From CAYRMV01 sp964425255 (lineage in GTDB: Bacteria; Bacteroidota; Bacteroidia; Flavobacteriales_D; Crocinitomicaceae), in contig CAYRMV010000039.1 in NCBI GenBank assembly GCA_964425255.1, positions 1 through 24,460 on the forward strand: a stretch of 24,460 nt of DNA. The letters run 5' to 3'. Below, piece after piece: positions 5,903 through 14,680 of the stretch. Under the pieces are notes generated by a model that was given only the letters and a program-made list of their open reading frames with translations, searched no databases and was not told the DNA's origin. The position numbers and the translations under genes are program-made. Each line of letters starts with the position of its first letter. The first letter of the stretch is position 1.

Positions 5903-8900
5903 TTAGATTGCATTCTCCACTTCGAAATCCGCTTCATCTTCATCTAGGTTGATTTTCTTTTTCGAAAATTTAGCCAAAACGCGGTCAACCATGTAGTACA
6001 TCATCGGCACTAACACGATGGTTAAGAACATCGAACTTGTCAAACCACCAATCAAAATCCATGCAAGACCATTTTTCCACTCGGAACCAGAACCTGTTGC
6101 TGTTGCAATCGGAATCATACCGATGACCATCGCAATGGTTGTCATCAAAATTGGTCTCATTCGTTCGCGGACAGCTTCCAACAGTGCGGAGTAAGTTGAT
6201 TTTCCTGCTGCTTTCAAGTGATTGGTGAAATCGACAATCAAAATCGCGTTTTTCGCTACCAATCCGAGGAGCATAATCATCCCTAACAAGGTGAAGATTC
6301 CCATGCTGGATGCTGTCAAATTCAATGCAAGCAAGGCACCAATTAAGGCAACTGGGATCGAGAAAAGCACGACAAATGGATAAACGAAGTTGTCGTATAA
6401 GGCAACCATGATTAAGTAAACCAAGATCAACCCGATTCCCATCGCCATTCCCATTGCTCCAAATGATTCATTGGCACGTTTGATTTCTCCTCCCCAAACG
6501 AGGCGAACGTTTTTGTCCAATGGATTTTTTTCTAAGTATGCATTGATTTCGTTTGCTACAACTCCAGATGTTGTTCCTAAGACATAAGCGCGAAGGGTTG
6601 TGTTACTAATTCTGTTTTTGCGTTCTAACGAACCTTTGTTGTTGTCGATTGAAATTTCAGCAAATTCACTCAAACGAACTTGTTTTCCATCGTTGGTTTG
6701 GAATGTCATTTCTTTGATGTCGTTGATGTCTTTGCGGTCAAATTTATCCATCATAACACGGATGTCGTATTCTTCGCCTTTGTCATCAAACTGAACATCA
6801 TCGTTTCCGGTAAGTGCATTTTGCAATTGCATCCCAACCACAGCAACCGGCAAGCCAAGTTGTCCCATTTTCTCGCGATCCAAATCAACTCGAACTTCTG
6901 GTGTAACATCGTCCGTTGAAATTTTTGGATCTTTGGCACCTTTGATTTCTAAAATTGCATGTTTCAATCGGCGAGCTTCTTTCATCATCAATTCGGTATC
7001 ATCGGAGGAAAGGAAAATTTCAATCGGTGCTTCTTCCGACTCAACCAAACCTGAGTTGATTGCCATTACTTCAATTCCAGGATATTCACTTTCGATTTTC
7101 TCCCGAATTTTGGTCATGTATTTTTCTGTTGGATAGGTTTTTTGCATGTCGGGTTTCATTTTTACAATGATTTCCGAACGGTTTTCTGCTCCAAATGCAG
7201 AAGCACCTAAACCTGAACTTGGTCCGCCGACATTGGAAAACACAATATCAACCACTTCGTCTTGTGCGAGCAACATTTGTTCGATTTTCAACGTAGTCGC
7301 ATTGTTTTCTTCAAAGGTTGTACTCTTGTCGTACTTCAACTTTATAGTGAATTTTCCTTGGTCACCTTTGGCAACAAATTCTTGTCCAACAATTCCTAAA
7401 CTCATGATTGCTCCAGTTGCAACAAACAAAGCTAGGATTGAAATTCCGGTTACGATTTTGTGACGTAAAACCCATGCAACCAATTTCACATACGCGTCTG
7501 TAAATGCATCCACACGTCGTTCAAACCACAACAAAACCGCTTGGAATGGATTTTTTGGATTCAATTTGGTTTCTTTGGCAAAACGCGATGCCAACCAAGG
7601 TGTCAAGGTGAAACAAACAAACAATGACATCAAGGTAGAAACCACCACAACGATCGAGAATTGTTGCAAGAGGTTCGAAATTGTACCTTCGATGAAAACA
7701 ACCGGGGAGAATACAACGACATCCACCAAGGTGATTGCCAACGCTGTAAATCCAATTTCGTTTCGACCATCTAAGGCTGCTTTTCGTCTCCCTTTGCCCA
7801 TTTCGAGGTGGCGGTAAATGTTTTCCAAAACCACAATCGAGTCATCCACTAAGATTCCGATTACCAACGACATCGCGAGTAAGGTCATCAAGTTGAGTGT
7901 GAAACCAAACATGTACATCGCGACAAACGTCGAAATCAACGAAGCTGGAATAGAGACCAATACAATGGCTGCATTTCGTAAACTGTGTAAAAACAGCAAC
8001 ATAACCGCTGCAACCAAAATAACAGCCAATTCCAAATCGTGCACAACGGCATCAACCGATTCAATTGTAGGCAAAGAAGTGTCTGTTGCAACTGTAAATT
8101 GAATACCTTCTTTTTTGTATTTTTCTTCGATTTCTTTGAATTTCGCTTTGGTGTCTTTGGCCATCGAAACGGCATTGGCATCCGATTGTTTTTGAATACG
8201 CAATCCAATTCCATTCACACCATTCAAGCGGCTCACCGTTACAATATCCGCTGAAGCATCCGAAACATCAGCCACATCTTTTAAACGAATTACCGAAGTT
8301 CCATTTACGCCGACAGCGACATTTTCTAGGTCTTGTACCGTTTTAAATTTTCCCGAAAAACGCACAGTTAATTGTTCCTCGCTGTTTTTCAATTTTCCAG
8401 TTGGAAACTCAACGTTTGATGCAGAAATTGCCTGATTAATTCCACTAAGTGAAAGACCATAAATTTTCATTTTGTCCTTGTTCACATTGACACGGAATTC
8501 TCGTTTTTCACCTCCAATAACCTGAACTTGTGCAACTCCCTTCGTTTGTTTGATTTGAGGAAGAATTTGGTCGTCCATCAACTCCATAAACGAGCGTTCA
8601 TCCATGTTTTTAGCTACAGCAGAAACTTGTAGTACGGGAGCTGCGTTGGGTTCAATTTTCGCAAGAACCGGAGTTTGAGCTGATTCAGGTAATTTATTGA
8701 GTATATTATTTACCTTGCGTTGAGCATCTTCGAGTGCCTGATCAATGTCGATGGAATGTTTGAATTCCAACAAGACAACGGATGCGTTATCCAATGAGAA
8801 AGCGGTCACTTCGCTGATTCCTTCTAATCCACTTAGGGCATCTTCCAAAGGTTTGGAAATTTGACTTTCTACAGTTGAAGGAGCTGCGCCCGGATATGTG

Positions 8901-9046
8901 GTGGTAACCGTCAGAATGGGAGGGGAGAAGTCGGGCAACAATTCATAACTCAATTGATTGTAACTCAACAAACCGGCTCCAATCAAAATCGTGAAAATCA
9001 CGATGATGAACGACGGTCGTTTGATTGATAATTCTGTTAAAGTCAT
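5903..9046 (-). CDS. RND efflux transporter permease, AcrB/HAE1-like
   Basis: This 1047-residue inner-membrane pump exports drugs or other hydrophobic compounds using the proton gradient. The N-terminus 'LSIKRPSFIIVIFTILIGAG' is TM1. The porter domain has 'PDFSPPILTVTTTYPGAAP', and the Asp-Asp pair of TM4 ('GILVDDSIVVLEN', Asp401-Asp402) is the proton relay. The second half repeats the architecture, with 'KNAILIVDF' and 'RMRPILMTTIAMVIGMIPIA' near the C-terminus. Length and motifs are those of the HAE1 family; substrate specificity cannot be read. The start ATG 9046 is 12 bp after the adaptor stop. The downstream terminator marks it as the last gene of the tetR-tolC-adaptor-pump operon. Confidence 0.95.
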   Translation of the reverse strand: MTLTELSIKRPSFIIVIFTILIGAGLLSYNQLSYELLPDFSPPILTVTTTYPGAAPSTVESQISKPLEDALSGLEGISEVTAFSLDNASVVLLEFKHSIDIDQALEDAQRKVNNILNKLPESAQTPVLAKIEPNAAPVLQVSAVAKNMDERSFMELMDDQILPQIKQTKGVAQVQVIGGEKREFRVNVNKDKMKIYGLSLSGINQAISASNVEFPTGKLKNSEEQLTVRFSGKFKTVQDLENVAVGVNGTSVIRLKDVADVSDASADIVTVSRLNGVNGIGLRIQKQSDANAVSMAKDTKAKFKEIEEKYKKEGIQFTVATDTSLPTIESVDAVVHDLELAVILVAAVMLLFLHSLRNAAIVLVSIPASLISTFVAMYMFGFTLNLMTLLAMSLVIGILVDDSIVVLENIYRHLEMGKGRRKAALDGRNEIGFTALAITLVDVVVFSPVVFIEGTISNLLQQFSIVVVVSTLMSLFVCFTLTPWLASRFAKETKLNPKNPFQAVLLWFERRVDAFTDAYVKLVAWVLRHKIVTGISILALFVATGAIMSLGIVGQEFVAKGDQGKFTIKLKYDKSTTFEENNATTLKIEQMLLAQDEVVDIVFSNVGGPSSGLGASAFGAENRSEIIVKMKPDMQKTYPTEKYMTKIREKIESEYPGIEVMAINSGLVESEEAPIEIFLSSDDTELMMKEARRLKHAILEIKGAKDPKISTDDVTPEVRVDLDREKMGQLGLPVAVVGMQLQNALTGNDDVQFDDKGEEYDIRVMMDKFDRKDINDIKEMTFQTNDGKQVRLSEFAEISIDNNKGSLERKNRISNTTLRAYVLGTTSGVVANEINAYLEKNPLDKNVRLVWGGEIKRANESFGAMGMAMGIGLILVYLIMVALYDNFVYPFVVLFSIPVALIGALLALNLTASSMGIFTLLGMIMLLGLVAKNAILIVDFTNHLKAAGKSTYSALLEAVRERMRPILMTTIAMVIGMIPIATATGSGSEWKNGLAWILIGGLTSSMFLTIVLVPMMYYMVDRVLAKFSKKKINLDEDEADFEVENAI

Positions 9047-9058
9047 CTTCGTATGGGA

Positions 9059-10111
9059 TTATTTCGTTTTTACTTTTGACTTATCTTGGAGGTTGACTTG
9101 ACCTTTCACTACGATTTGTGCATTGCGATCGATTCCGCTTACTACTTCAATGTATTCACCATCCGATGTTCCTGCAGTGAACGAAGTTAATTTAGCAACG
9201 CCATTTTCAATCACATAGACTTGTGGGTTTTTGGATGAACCAACCAATGCTTTTCGAGGAATCGCAAGAGCATTCACACTGTTTGCATTATTCAATGAAA
9301 CTGTTCCGTACATTCCAGCCATCAATTCTTTGTTTGCATTAGAAACGGTGATTTGAACTTTGAAATTGTGAGCTTTATCGGCAACAACAGCAACATTACT
9401 CACTTTTCCAGAGAATGTTTTACTTCCGTAGATATCGGCTTTTACTTGAACCGATTGACCAGATTTGAATTTCAAAATGTCGCGTTCCGGAACTGTAATG
9501 GTCAATTTGAGTGAAGAAATGTCTGTGATTTCGACCAATTGTGATCCTCCTCCGATTACAGAACCCAAATCAATCATTTTTTTGGTAATCACACCCGAAT
9601 AGGGAGCTGTGATTTGAGTCATTCTGATTTGTTTCTGCAACTGTTTCTTCTGGATTTCAGCAGATTTTAAACCTAATTTAGTTTTTTCTACTTGCACTTC
9701 ACTTACTGCGCTTTCTTTGATCAAGTTTGAATATCGCTTGTCGTCGTTGCGTTGTCCTTCGATGTTAACTTCCACATTTTGCAATTGATATTGAAGTAAT
9801 TCATCGTCTACTTTTGCAATCACTTGACCTTTGTTCACGTAATCTCCTTCTTCGACATTTAGTTGAATTACTTTACCCGAAGCATCGGATCCAATTACAT
9901 TTTGACGAATCGGTTCGAAGGTACCCAAATAAGAAAATGAATTGTCAAACGTATGCATGTTGGGTTTTTGTGATTCAACTAAAACCGCAGCATTAACGTC
10001 ATGAATGTATATTTTTTGGTCTGCTTTTGCTTTGTTTGAAGCTAATTTCAATGCTGTAACGGTAATCAATCCGATCACAACCACTGTAATGATTAAAACG
10101 CGTTTCTTCAT
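9059..10111 (-). CDS. RND efflux periplasmic adaptor subunit (membrane fusion protein)
   Basis: The 350-residue product begins 'MKKRVLIITVVVIGLITVTALK', a single N-terminal membrane anchor or uncleaved signal. It contains the lipoyl half-motif 'GSDASGKVIQLNVEEGDYVNKGQVIAKVDD', a helical hairpin of about 60 residues ('QLQNVEVNIEGQRND...'), the second lipoyl half 'ITAPYSGVITKKMIDLGSVI', then the beta-barrel 'LKLTITVPERDI' and a membrane-proximal domain ending 'VVKGQVNLQDKSKV'. It would bridge the AcrB-like pump to the TolC channel in the periplasm. An upstream ATG at 10135 would overlap the tolC stop; ATG 10111, 7 bp beyond that stop, gives the expected signal start and is preferred. Confidence 0.92.
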   Translation of the reverse strand: MKKRVLIITVVVIGLITVTALKLASNKAKADQKIYIHDVNAAVLVESQKPNMHTFDNSFSYLGTFEPIRQNVIGSDASGKVIQLNVEEGDYVNKGQVIAKVDDELLQYQLQNVEVNIEGQRNDDKRYSNLIKESAVSEVQVEKTKLGLKSAEIQKKQLQKQIRMTQITAPYSGVITKKMIDLGSVIGGGSQLVEITDISSLKLTITVPERDILKFKSGQSVQVKADIYGSKTFSGKVSNVAVVADKAHNFKVQITVSNANKELMAGMYGTVSLNNANSVNALAIPRKALVGSSKNPQVYVIENGVAKLTSFTAGTSDGEYIEVVSGIDRNAQIVVKGQVNLQDKSKVKTK

Positions 10112-10118
10112 GTTCGAT

Positions 10119-11417
10119 TTATTGAATGTTTCCAATTAATTTTAAATAATTTAATTCTGCTTGTCGCAACTGCACGTATGCACTTATGACGTTTGTTTGG
10201 GCTTGTTGCAAGTTGTTTTCTGCTGTGATAAGGTCGTTTGAACTGATAGTTCCTTGGTTGAATTGTGCTTCTGTTTGTTTGTAAACACGATCCGCTAACA
10301 TCAATTGTTCTTGTGCAATCATGAGCGAATTGGATTGAATTTGAATTTGCTTTTTCGAATTTGCGGTTTCCATATCCAATTGTTGTGTCAACAAACTCTC
10401 TTGATTGGCAATTTTCTCTCTGTTTAAGGCATTGACTTTTTGTTTGTGGTATTTTTCCATTCCGTCAAACAAGGTCCAATCCAATTTCAATCCAACAAAA
10501 GCAGCTTCAATTCCAGTACGGAAGTTATCTTCTGGATTCAAGTTCATCGTATAGTTGTAAGCCGCATAGAATGCCAAGCTAGGTAAATACGCCATCTTGG
10601 TTCCTTTTCGCTCTTCCTCATTCATGGCTATTTGCGCCTTAACCAAATCCAATTCAAGACGATTAACGGTTGTTTCATCCACTAAAATGGATTTTTGAAC
10701 AAGTGCATCAGATGCTAATTCAAGGGGCTGATTTTCGGGCATTCCGATTAATATGCGCAGTAAATTTTCCAATTGTTCCTTGGTTGCACTTACTGTTTGT
10801 TGTGAATTCACCAAGTTTAAACGATTGATTTTTAGCTTATCCACTTCTGTCGAAAGGATTAATCCTTGATTCAACATCGCTTCCATGTTTTTGATCAATT
10901 TGTCCATGCTGGCAATGTTGTTGGTCACAAACGAAAGTTGTTTGCTCATAGCTTGCAAATTGAAATACGTTGACGCCACTTGTTGTTTCACATCACGTTC
11001 CGAAATGCGTTGTTGAATTTCTACAACTTGCTGATTGATTTTCAATGCATTGATTCCATAATTCACTTGCGGATTATACAGTACCTGCGTTAATTGAACT
11101 GTGTTTCCCAAGTTATAAGGAACACCAAACTGAACCGTCGAATAAGATCCCGGAGGTCCGCCGAAAAATTCAGCAGGAACCACTTGACCTGGAATGATCG
11201 CATTGTATTTGTAGTCAGCACTGGCAGTCAATTTGGGTAATCGTGCTGACATGTACGAATCAATTTGCCTACTGTTTGCTGCAACATCTAGACGTGCGTT
11301 TCGAATCGATAAATTCGCAGTGTCCGCCATTTTGAGACATGTTTCCAGGTCCAAAGTTTGAGAATACGCTAAAATACTGCTACTCCAAACTGCTAGAAAC
11401 AGGATTTTTTTCTTCAT
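10119..11417 (-). CDS. TolC-family outer membrane efflux protein
   Basis: The 432-residue protein starts with a signal peptide 'MKKKILFLAVWSSSILAYSQ', probably cleaved near residue 20. The rest is typical of an OMF channel: 'LDLETCLKMADTANLSIRNARLDV' at the mature N-terminus, two related long alpha-helical segments, and the closing 'QAEAQFNQGT'-type stretch (here 'TEAQFNQGTISSNDLITAENNLQQAQT') before 'QLRQAELNYLKLIGN'. It would form the trimeric outer-membrane exit duct for the adaptor and pump encoded directly downstream (7 bp and 12 bp gaps). A 36-bp gap separates it from tetR, and a variant of the putative TetR operator fills half of it, suggesting a second control point before tolC. Confidence 0.93.
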   Translation of the reverse strand: MKKKILFLAVWSSSILAYSQTLDLETCLKMADTANLSIRNARLDVAANSRQIDSYMSARLPKLTASADYKYNAIIPGQVVPAEFFGGPPGSYSTVQFGVPYNLGNTVQLTQVLYNPQVNYGINALKINQQVVEIQQRISERDVKQQVASTYFNLQAMSKQLSFVTNNIASMDKLIKNMEAMLNQGLILSTEVDKLKINRLNLVNSQQTVSATKEQLENLLRILIGMPENQPLELASDALVQKSILVDETTVNRLELDLVKAQIAMNEEERKGTKMAYLPSLAFYAAYNYTMNLNPEDNFRTGIEAAFVGLKLDWTLFDGMEKYHKQKVNALNREKIANQESLLTQQLDMETANSKKQIQIQSNSLMIAQEQLMLADRVYKQTEAQFNQGTISSNDLITAENNLQQAQTNVISAYVQLRQAELNYLKLIGNIQ

Positions 11418-11429
11418 GTTTTTTGATGA

Positions 11430-11447
11430 TTTAAATGTTTGTTTAAA
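11430..11447. promoter_or_regulatory. Candidate TetR operator O3 between tetR and tolC
   Basis: TTTAAATGTTTGTTTAAA matches the upstream operator palindrome at 15 of 18 positions. It keeps the right half TGTTTAAA and the outer TTTAAA of the left half. It lies in the 36-bp gap between the tetR stop and the tolC start. Confidence 0.5.
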
Positions 11448-11453
11448 TGGGAT

Positions 11454-12062
11454 TTATGCTTTTGGGAAAAGGTAATGCGTGATCATTTCGATGACATTTT
11501 GTTTGTGTAAAATCAATTCATTGGCATACGCTTCGTCATCCATTCGATGAATTTCTTTCATGAGTTGTTTTGCCATAAACGGATATTGACAATTCGATGT
11601 AATTAATAAATTCAAACTAACCAAATCTATTTCACGCATTTCTCCTGATGCTTGCGCTTTTTTGCATGTTTCAAAAATCCCTGTTTGACTGATTTTTTCA
11701 AAAATAGCCTCTTTATCAATGCATTCTTCAGTATTTCGAGTTAGTTCATTGATAATAAATGCTGGGATTTCGGGATGTTGGGTTAAAAATTCGTACTCCT
11801 TTTCTATAAAGATTCTGATTTTGTTTTCCAAGGATAAATCGGTTGAAAATACTTCAATCATGGAAAACATAAAATCTTCCATGGCAGTTCGAAATATCAA
11901 TTCGAACAATTTCTTTTTTGAACGGAAATAATAATTTACCAAAGCAACATTCATTCCTGCTTCTTTGGCAATTTCTCGTGAAGTACAACTCTCAAATCCT
12001 TTTTGAATAAATACGCGCTTGGCTGCTTCACGTATTTTGTCTTCTGCTGATTGATCCTTCAT
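11454..12062 (-). CDS. TetR/AcrR-family transcriptional regulator
   Basis: The 202-residue protein carries the TetR N-terminal HTH: 'KIREAAKRVFIQKGFESCTSREIAKEAGMNVALVNYYFRSKKKLFELIF' spans about residues 9-57 from the ATG, with the recognition helix at 'NVALVNYYF'. The C-terminal two-thirds is all-helical and variable, as expected for a ligand-sensing, dimerising domain. A TTG at 12083 would lengthen it by 7 residues; ATG 12062 is preferred, 18 bp after a TAAATTTG -7 box. It heads the efflux operon. Three related palindromes in its upstream and downstream intergenic regions suggest it represses itself and the pump. The inducer is unknown. Confidence 0.92.
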   Translation of the reverse strand: MKDQSAEDKIREAAKRVFIQKGFESCTSREIAKEAGMNVALVNYYFRSKKKLFELIFRTAMEDFMFSMIEVFSTDLSLENKIRIFIEKEYEFLTQHPEIPAFIINELTRNTEECIDKEAIFEKISQTGIFETCKKAQASGEMREIDLVSLNLLITSNCQYPFMAKQLMKEIHRMDDEAYANELILHKQNVIEMITHYLFPKA

Positions 12063-12080
12063 TGCTTTTGATTTTGAGAG

Positions 12081-12088
12081 CAAATTTA
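12081..12088 (-). promoter_or_regulatory. -7 element (TAAATTTG) for the tetR-efflux operon
   Basis: On the minus strand TAAATTTG fits TAnnTTTG exactly and would start transcription about 12 nt before the tetR ATG at 12062. Operator O1 begins 9 bp upstream and so covers the expected -33 region. A second possible -7 box, TACTTTTG, is at 12158-12165. Confidence 0.5.
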
Positions 12089-12097
12089 AATCAAAAG

Positions 12098-12115
12098 TTT
12101 AAACAGTTGTTTAAA
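12098..12115. promoter_or_regulatory. Candidate TetR operator O1
   Basis: TTTAAACAGTTGTTTAAA is a perfect 8-bp inverted repeat around a 2-nt GT centre. It overlaps the -33 region of the tetR promoter, a position suited to autorepression. An identical copy (O2) is 96 bp further upstream. Confidence 0.7.
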
Positions 12116-12193
12116 ATCGGGTTTTAAAAAGACTAAAAAATTGTTAAAATCTAAAAACAAAAGTATAAAATACTGTATTTCATTAGTTTAAAA

Positions 12194-12211
12194 TTTAAAC
12201 AGTTGTTTAAA
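12194..12211. promoter_or_regulatory. Candidate TetR operator O2
   Basis: This is an exact second copy of the 18-bp palindrome TTTAAACAGTTGTTTAAA, centred 96 bp (about nine helical turns) upstream of O1. It is also about 28 bp upstream of a second TACTTTTG -7 box. Two identical copies in one 215-bp gap are unlikely by chance. Confidence 0.7.
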
Positions 12212-12277
12212 TTTATGTAGTGAAATACCTCTTTTATTGATGTAAACTTGATAAACAAGTGGAAATTGAAATGATTT

Positions 12278-13054
12278 TTAAAACAAAGATTTACTCCAAG
12301 CTTTTATACTGGAAATAACTCGTTCACTTGCTTCTAAATGGGGGTGATGTTTACAGTTTTCTAGAATCAAGCCTTTGGAATTTGGCAAGGAATTGAGAAT
12401 GAGTGAAACTTGTAGTTCTGTGCCGTATTGATCTCCTTTGCCTTGAATGATCATTGCTGGACAAGTAGTATTTTGAATATCAGGGATTATATTCCATTTT
12501 TCAAAAGTGGGTGACAACCACGTGTTTGCCCAAGCATAAAAAAGGGAATCGGTTTTGTCACCGTGATACTTAGAAAGTCCTGCCAATTTTCCAGCTTTGT
12601 ATGCTTCTATGGCAGGATAAATTCCGGCTCTCGTTTCAGTTTCATTGATAACATGCGCAGCCATCGTGACAATTCCAGCAACCTGTTTTGGGAATTTAGC
12701 AGCATAGAGAAGGGCAATCGTTCCTCCATCGGAATGTCCAACCAAAATGACTTTCTTTTCCATCGGAATCAGTTCAGCAAGTAAAGCAGGTAATTCAATC
12801 CAAGCGTATTCATGCAAATATCGATCGGTTCTTTCTTTTGTAAGCGGATCTGAATTTCCATGACCTTGTCTTTCGTAAACCAAGCCCATCATACCTAATT
12901 CGTTACACAATTTGGTTGGGAAATCACGCCATTGACCAATCGAACCCAAAGCTTCGTGCAGAAAAATCAAGCAATGCGTTTCCGTGTGAAAGTTACTTGG
13001 TCGGATCCATTGAAAATGAACAGTATGCGTCGGAAGTTGAATTCGTTTTTCCAT
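12278..13054 (-). CDS. Alpha/beta hydrolase
   Basis: The 258-residue protein has the alpha/beta-hydrolase core: 'LIFLHEALGSIGQW' (oxyanion-hole region), 'LVYERQGHGNSDP', and the nucleophile elbow 'LVGHSDGGTIALLYA' with Ser108. An acid at 'QGKGDQYG' (Asp208) and a histidine in 'CKHHPHLEA' (236-239) complete the triad. It is cytoplasmic (no signal peptide) and its substrate is unknown; family members include esterases, C-C hydrolases and haloperoxidase-like enzymes. An ATG at 13102 would add 16 residues, but that start lies against the efp terminator hairpin, so ATG 13054 is preferred. It is transcribed separately from or by read-through of efp. Confidence 0.85.
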   Translation of the reverse strand: MEKRIQLPTHTVHFQWIRPSNFHTETHCLIFLHEALGSIGQWRDFPTKLCNELGMMGLVYERQGHGNSDPLTKERTDRYLHEYAWIELPALLAELIPMEKKVILVGHSDGGTIALLYAAKFPKQVAGIVTMAAHVINETETRAGIYPAIEAYKAGKLAGLSKYHGDKTDSLFYAWANTWLSPTFEKWNIIPDIQNTTCPAMIIQGKGDQYGTELQVSLILNSLPNSKGLILENCKHHPHLEASERVISSIKAWSKSLF

Positions 13055-13070
13055 GATTGATTGGATTGAA

Positions 13071-13099
13071 AAAGGGTGCCTCGACTTCGGACACCCTTT
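13071..13099 (-). terminator. Rho-independent terminator after efp
   Basis: On the minus strand AAAGGGTG (13099-13092) pairs exactly with CACCCTTT (13078-13071) around a 13-nt loop and runs into a T5 tract. It is 22 bp past the efp stop and just upstream of the hydrolase ATG at 13054. Confidence 0.8.
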
Positions 13100-13121
13100 C
13101 AAATATGTTTGTGAATTGAAA

Positions 13122-13688
13122 TTAATTCTTTACACGCTCCACATACATTCCTGTACGCGTATCCACTTTAATTACTTCTCCGTTATCGATGAACAAAGGA
13201 ACACGAACTTCAGCACCTGTTGCAATTGTTGCTGGTTTCATGGTGTTTGTCGCTGTATCCCCTTTAATTCCAGGCTCTGTGTAAGTTACTTCTGAAATAA
13301 TGTGCATCGGAAGTTCAACTACTAGTGGAGTTTCCTCGTCAGCATGGTACAAAATGTTACAAACCATTCCTTCAACCAAAAAAGCTGGTTTTTCAATCAT
13401 TTTTGCAGGAATGTTTACTTGCTCAAACGTTTCGTTGTTCATGAAAATATAATCCATCCCTTCTTGATACAGGTATTGGTATTCACGGTTTTCAATGCGA
13501 ACAATGTCAATTTTGTGTCCAGCTGAGAAAGTATTGTCTAATACTTTTCCTGTTTCAATTTGACGCATTTTAGTACGAACGAAAGCAGGACCTTTTCCTG
13601 GTTTCACGTGTTGAAATTCAATGATTTGAAACAATTTGTCATTGTGTTTGATACACAATCCGTTTCGAATATCTGCTGTAGTTGCCAT
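13122..13688 (-). CDS. efp: Translation elongation factor P
   Basis: EF-P binds ribosomes stalled at consecutive prolines and promotes peptide bond formation. The 188-residue product has the normal length and three-domain layout. The N-terminal KOW-like domain ends in the loop 'HVKPGKGPAFVRTK', where Lys32 occupies the position of the modified lysine (Lys34 in E. coli). The central OB domain has 'YLYQEGMDYIFMNNETFEQ', and the C-terminal OB domain has the signature 'GDTATNTMKPATIATGAEVRVPLFI'. No epmA/epmB-like modification genes are in this window. It has its own promoter (13710-13741) and terminator (13071-13099), so it is probably a single-gene transcript. Confidence 0.97.
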   Translation of the reverse strand: MATTADIRNGLCIKHNDKLFQIIEFQHVKPGKGPAFVRTKMRQIETGKVLDNTFSAGHKIDIVRIENREYQYLYQEGMDYIFMNNETFEQVNIPAKMIEKPAFLVEGMVCNILYHADEETPLVVELPMHIISEVTYTEPGIKGDTATNTMKPATIATGAEVRVPLFIDNGEVIKVDTRTGMYVERVKN

Positions 13689-13709
13689 GCTTTTTCTTTA
13701 AAACTGGCG

Positions 13710-13741
13710 CGAAAATACGTGAATTTTAAGAAGAAAGCAAA
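13710..13741 (-). promoter_or_regulatory. Bacteroidetes-type promoter of efp
   Basis: On the minus strand TTTG (13741-13738), a 20-bp spacer and TATTTTCG (13717-13710) match TTTG-N20-TAnnTTTG with one mismatch. It lies 21 bp before the efp ATG, predicting a leader of about 15 nt with no Shine-Dalgarno sequence. Confidence 0.6.
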
Positions 13742-13762
13742 TGGATTCTTTTGTAGAACGAT

Positions 13763-14158
13763 TTATTTGCGTGAAACTGTTTTGTTTAGTTTCGCTCTGG
13801 CTTCTTCGGTTCCATTTGGATGATAATAAATAACAAGAATCGTGTTTTTGCCTTTTTTTCGAACCAGTATCCGAGAATTGTTGAGACAACGATCGAGTCC
13901 AGTTTCCAGCCGCTCTACAAATACAGCTTCTTTGTTGGTTGATTTGACCCGTTCCCATTTCCCTCCACAAGGAAATTCAGGGTAATGAATGTGAACATAA
14001 TCTGCTGAAAACGTCAATTCCATGCGCCAATTTGGATTCGTTAATGCGTTGGGTTGATGTCCAATTCCTTGCCAATGTCCATCAAGCCAATGTTTTTCTT
14101 GTGCTTTTGTGAGAAAGGAAAAGAAAAGTAATGCGAAAAGTAAAAGCGTATGTTTCAT
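13763..14158 (-). CDS. Small secreted protein of unknown function
   Basis: This 131-residue protein begins with a clear signal peptide 'MKHTLLLFALLFFSFLTKAQ', cut after Ala-Gln or nearby. The mature part starts 'EKHWLDGHWQGIGHQ', like the 'W.G.W.G' opening strand of lipocalin-like beta-barrels, and continues with alternating strands ('WRMELTFSADYVHIHYPEF', 'NTILVIYYHPNG'). Two cysteines ('FPCGGKW', 'DRCLNN') could form a disulphide in the periplasm. No family is recognised with confidence. A TAATTTTG -7 box at 14169-14176 lies 10 bp upstream of the ATG. Confidence 0.7.
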   Translation of the reverse strand: MKHTLLLFALLFFSFLTKAQEKHWLDGHWQGIGHQPNALTNPNWRMELTFSADYVHIHYPEFPCGGKWERVKSTNKEAVFVERLETGLDRCLNNSRILVRKKGKNTILVIYYHPNGTEEARAKLNKTVSRK

Positions 14159-14168
14159 GTTTTTCTTT

Positions 14169-14176
14169 CAAAATTA
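14169..14176 (-). promoter_or_regulatory. -7 element (TAATTTTG) for the small secreted protein gene
   Basis: This is an exact TAnnTTTG match on the minus strand, 10 bp before ATG 14158. No -33 box was found at normal spacing. Confidence 0.4.
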
Positions 14177-14217
14177 GAGACTTATATCAACATAGAAATA
14201 CGTAATTTGTCGGATTT

Positions 14218-14574
14218 TCATTTCCACATTTCAATCGCATTTTCCAGGGAGTCAGCAAAAATAACTTGTTTGTTTTGATTACTTTCTACAATAAAATCAC
14301 GTAGACTCGTTGACTTTTCTACGTCAAAAAGACCAATGATGGCTAATTTCATCCGGTAATTTGAGAATTTTTGAAGAATTTCTCCTGCAATTTTTGTTTT
14401 CAAATCAAAAAAAGAAACGGGTAGATTTTCGCTGTAAACAAGCATACCTTCAAACCCTTGATAATACATGTTTCCAAGTAAATCAATTGCTTCATCTATG
14501 GAATTAAATAAAAGTTGCTGAGATTTTATCTCCGCATAATTTTGATTACCAATAATATGTGTGTGCACTTCCAT
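14218..14574 (-). CDS. DUF4180 domain-containing protein
   Basis: The 118-residue protein matches DUF4180 over its full length: an N-terminal strand region, a helix 'SIDEAIDLLGNMYYQGFEGMLVY', then the hallmark 'PVSFFDLKTKIAGEILQKFSNYRMKLAIIG.F' and 'SLRDFIVESNQNKQVIFADSLENAIEMW'. The layout resembles SpoIIAA/STAS-like small alpha/beta proteins. It is cytoplasmic and its function is unknown in any organism as far as I know. It is divergent from the antiporter gene, with a 106-bp shared upstream region containing TACCTTTA (14620-14627, minus), a near -7 box for this gene. Confidence 0.8.
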   Translation of the reverse strand: MEVHTHIIGNQNYAEIKSQQLLFNSIDEAIDLLGNMYYQGFEGMLVYSENLPVSFFDLKTKIAGEILQKFSNYRMKLAIIGLFDVEKSTSLRDFIVESNQNKQVIFADSLENAIEMWK

Positions 14575-14680
14575 AACTTATTCAGATTGATGTGTGGAAA
14601 CCTTTTCAAATCCACAGGATAAAGGTAGTATCTAATGTTTAATTTCGCCAAAATCAAATTTATTAATCCTTTTCGTTGGT

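Noticed and set aside
7146..7463. 105-codon plus-strand open frame, with several similar ones at 7566-8254
   Set aside because: All are antisense shadows within the RND permease gene, whose frame is continuous and fully conserved in motif order.
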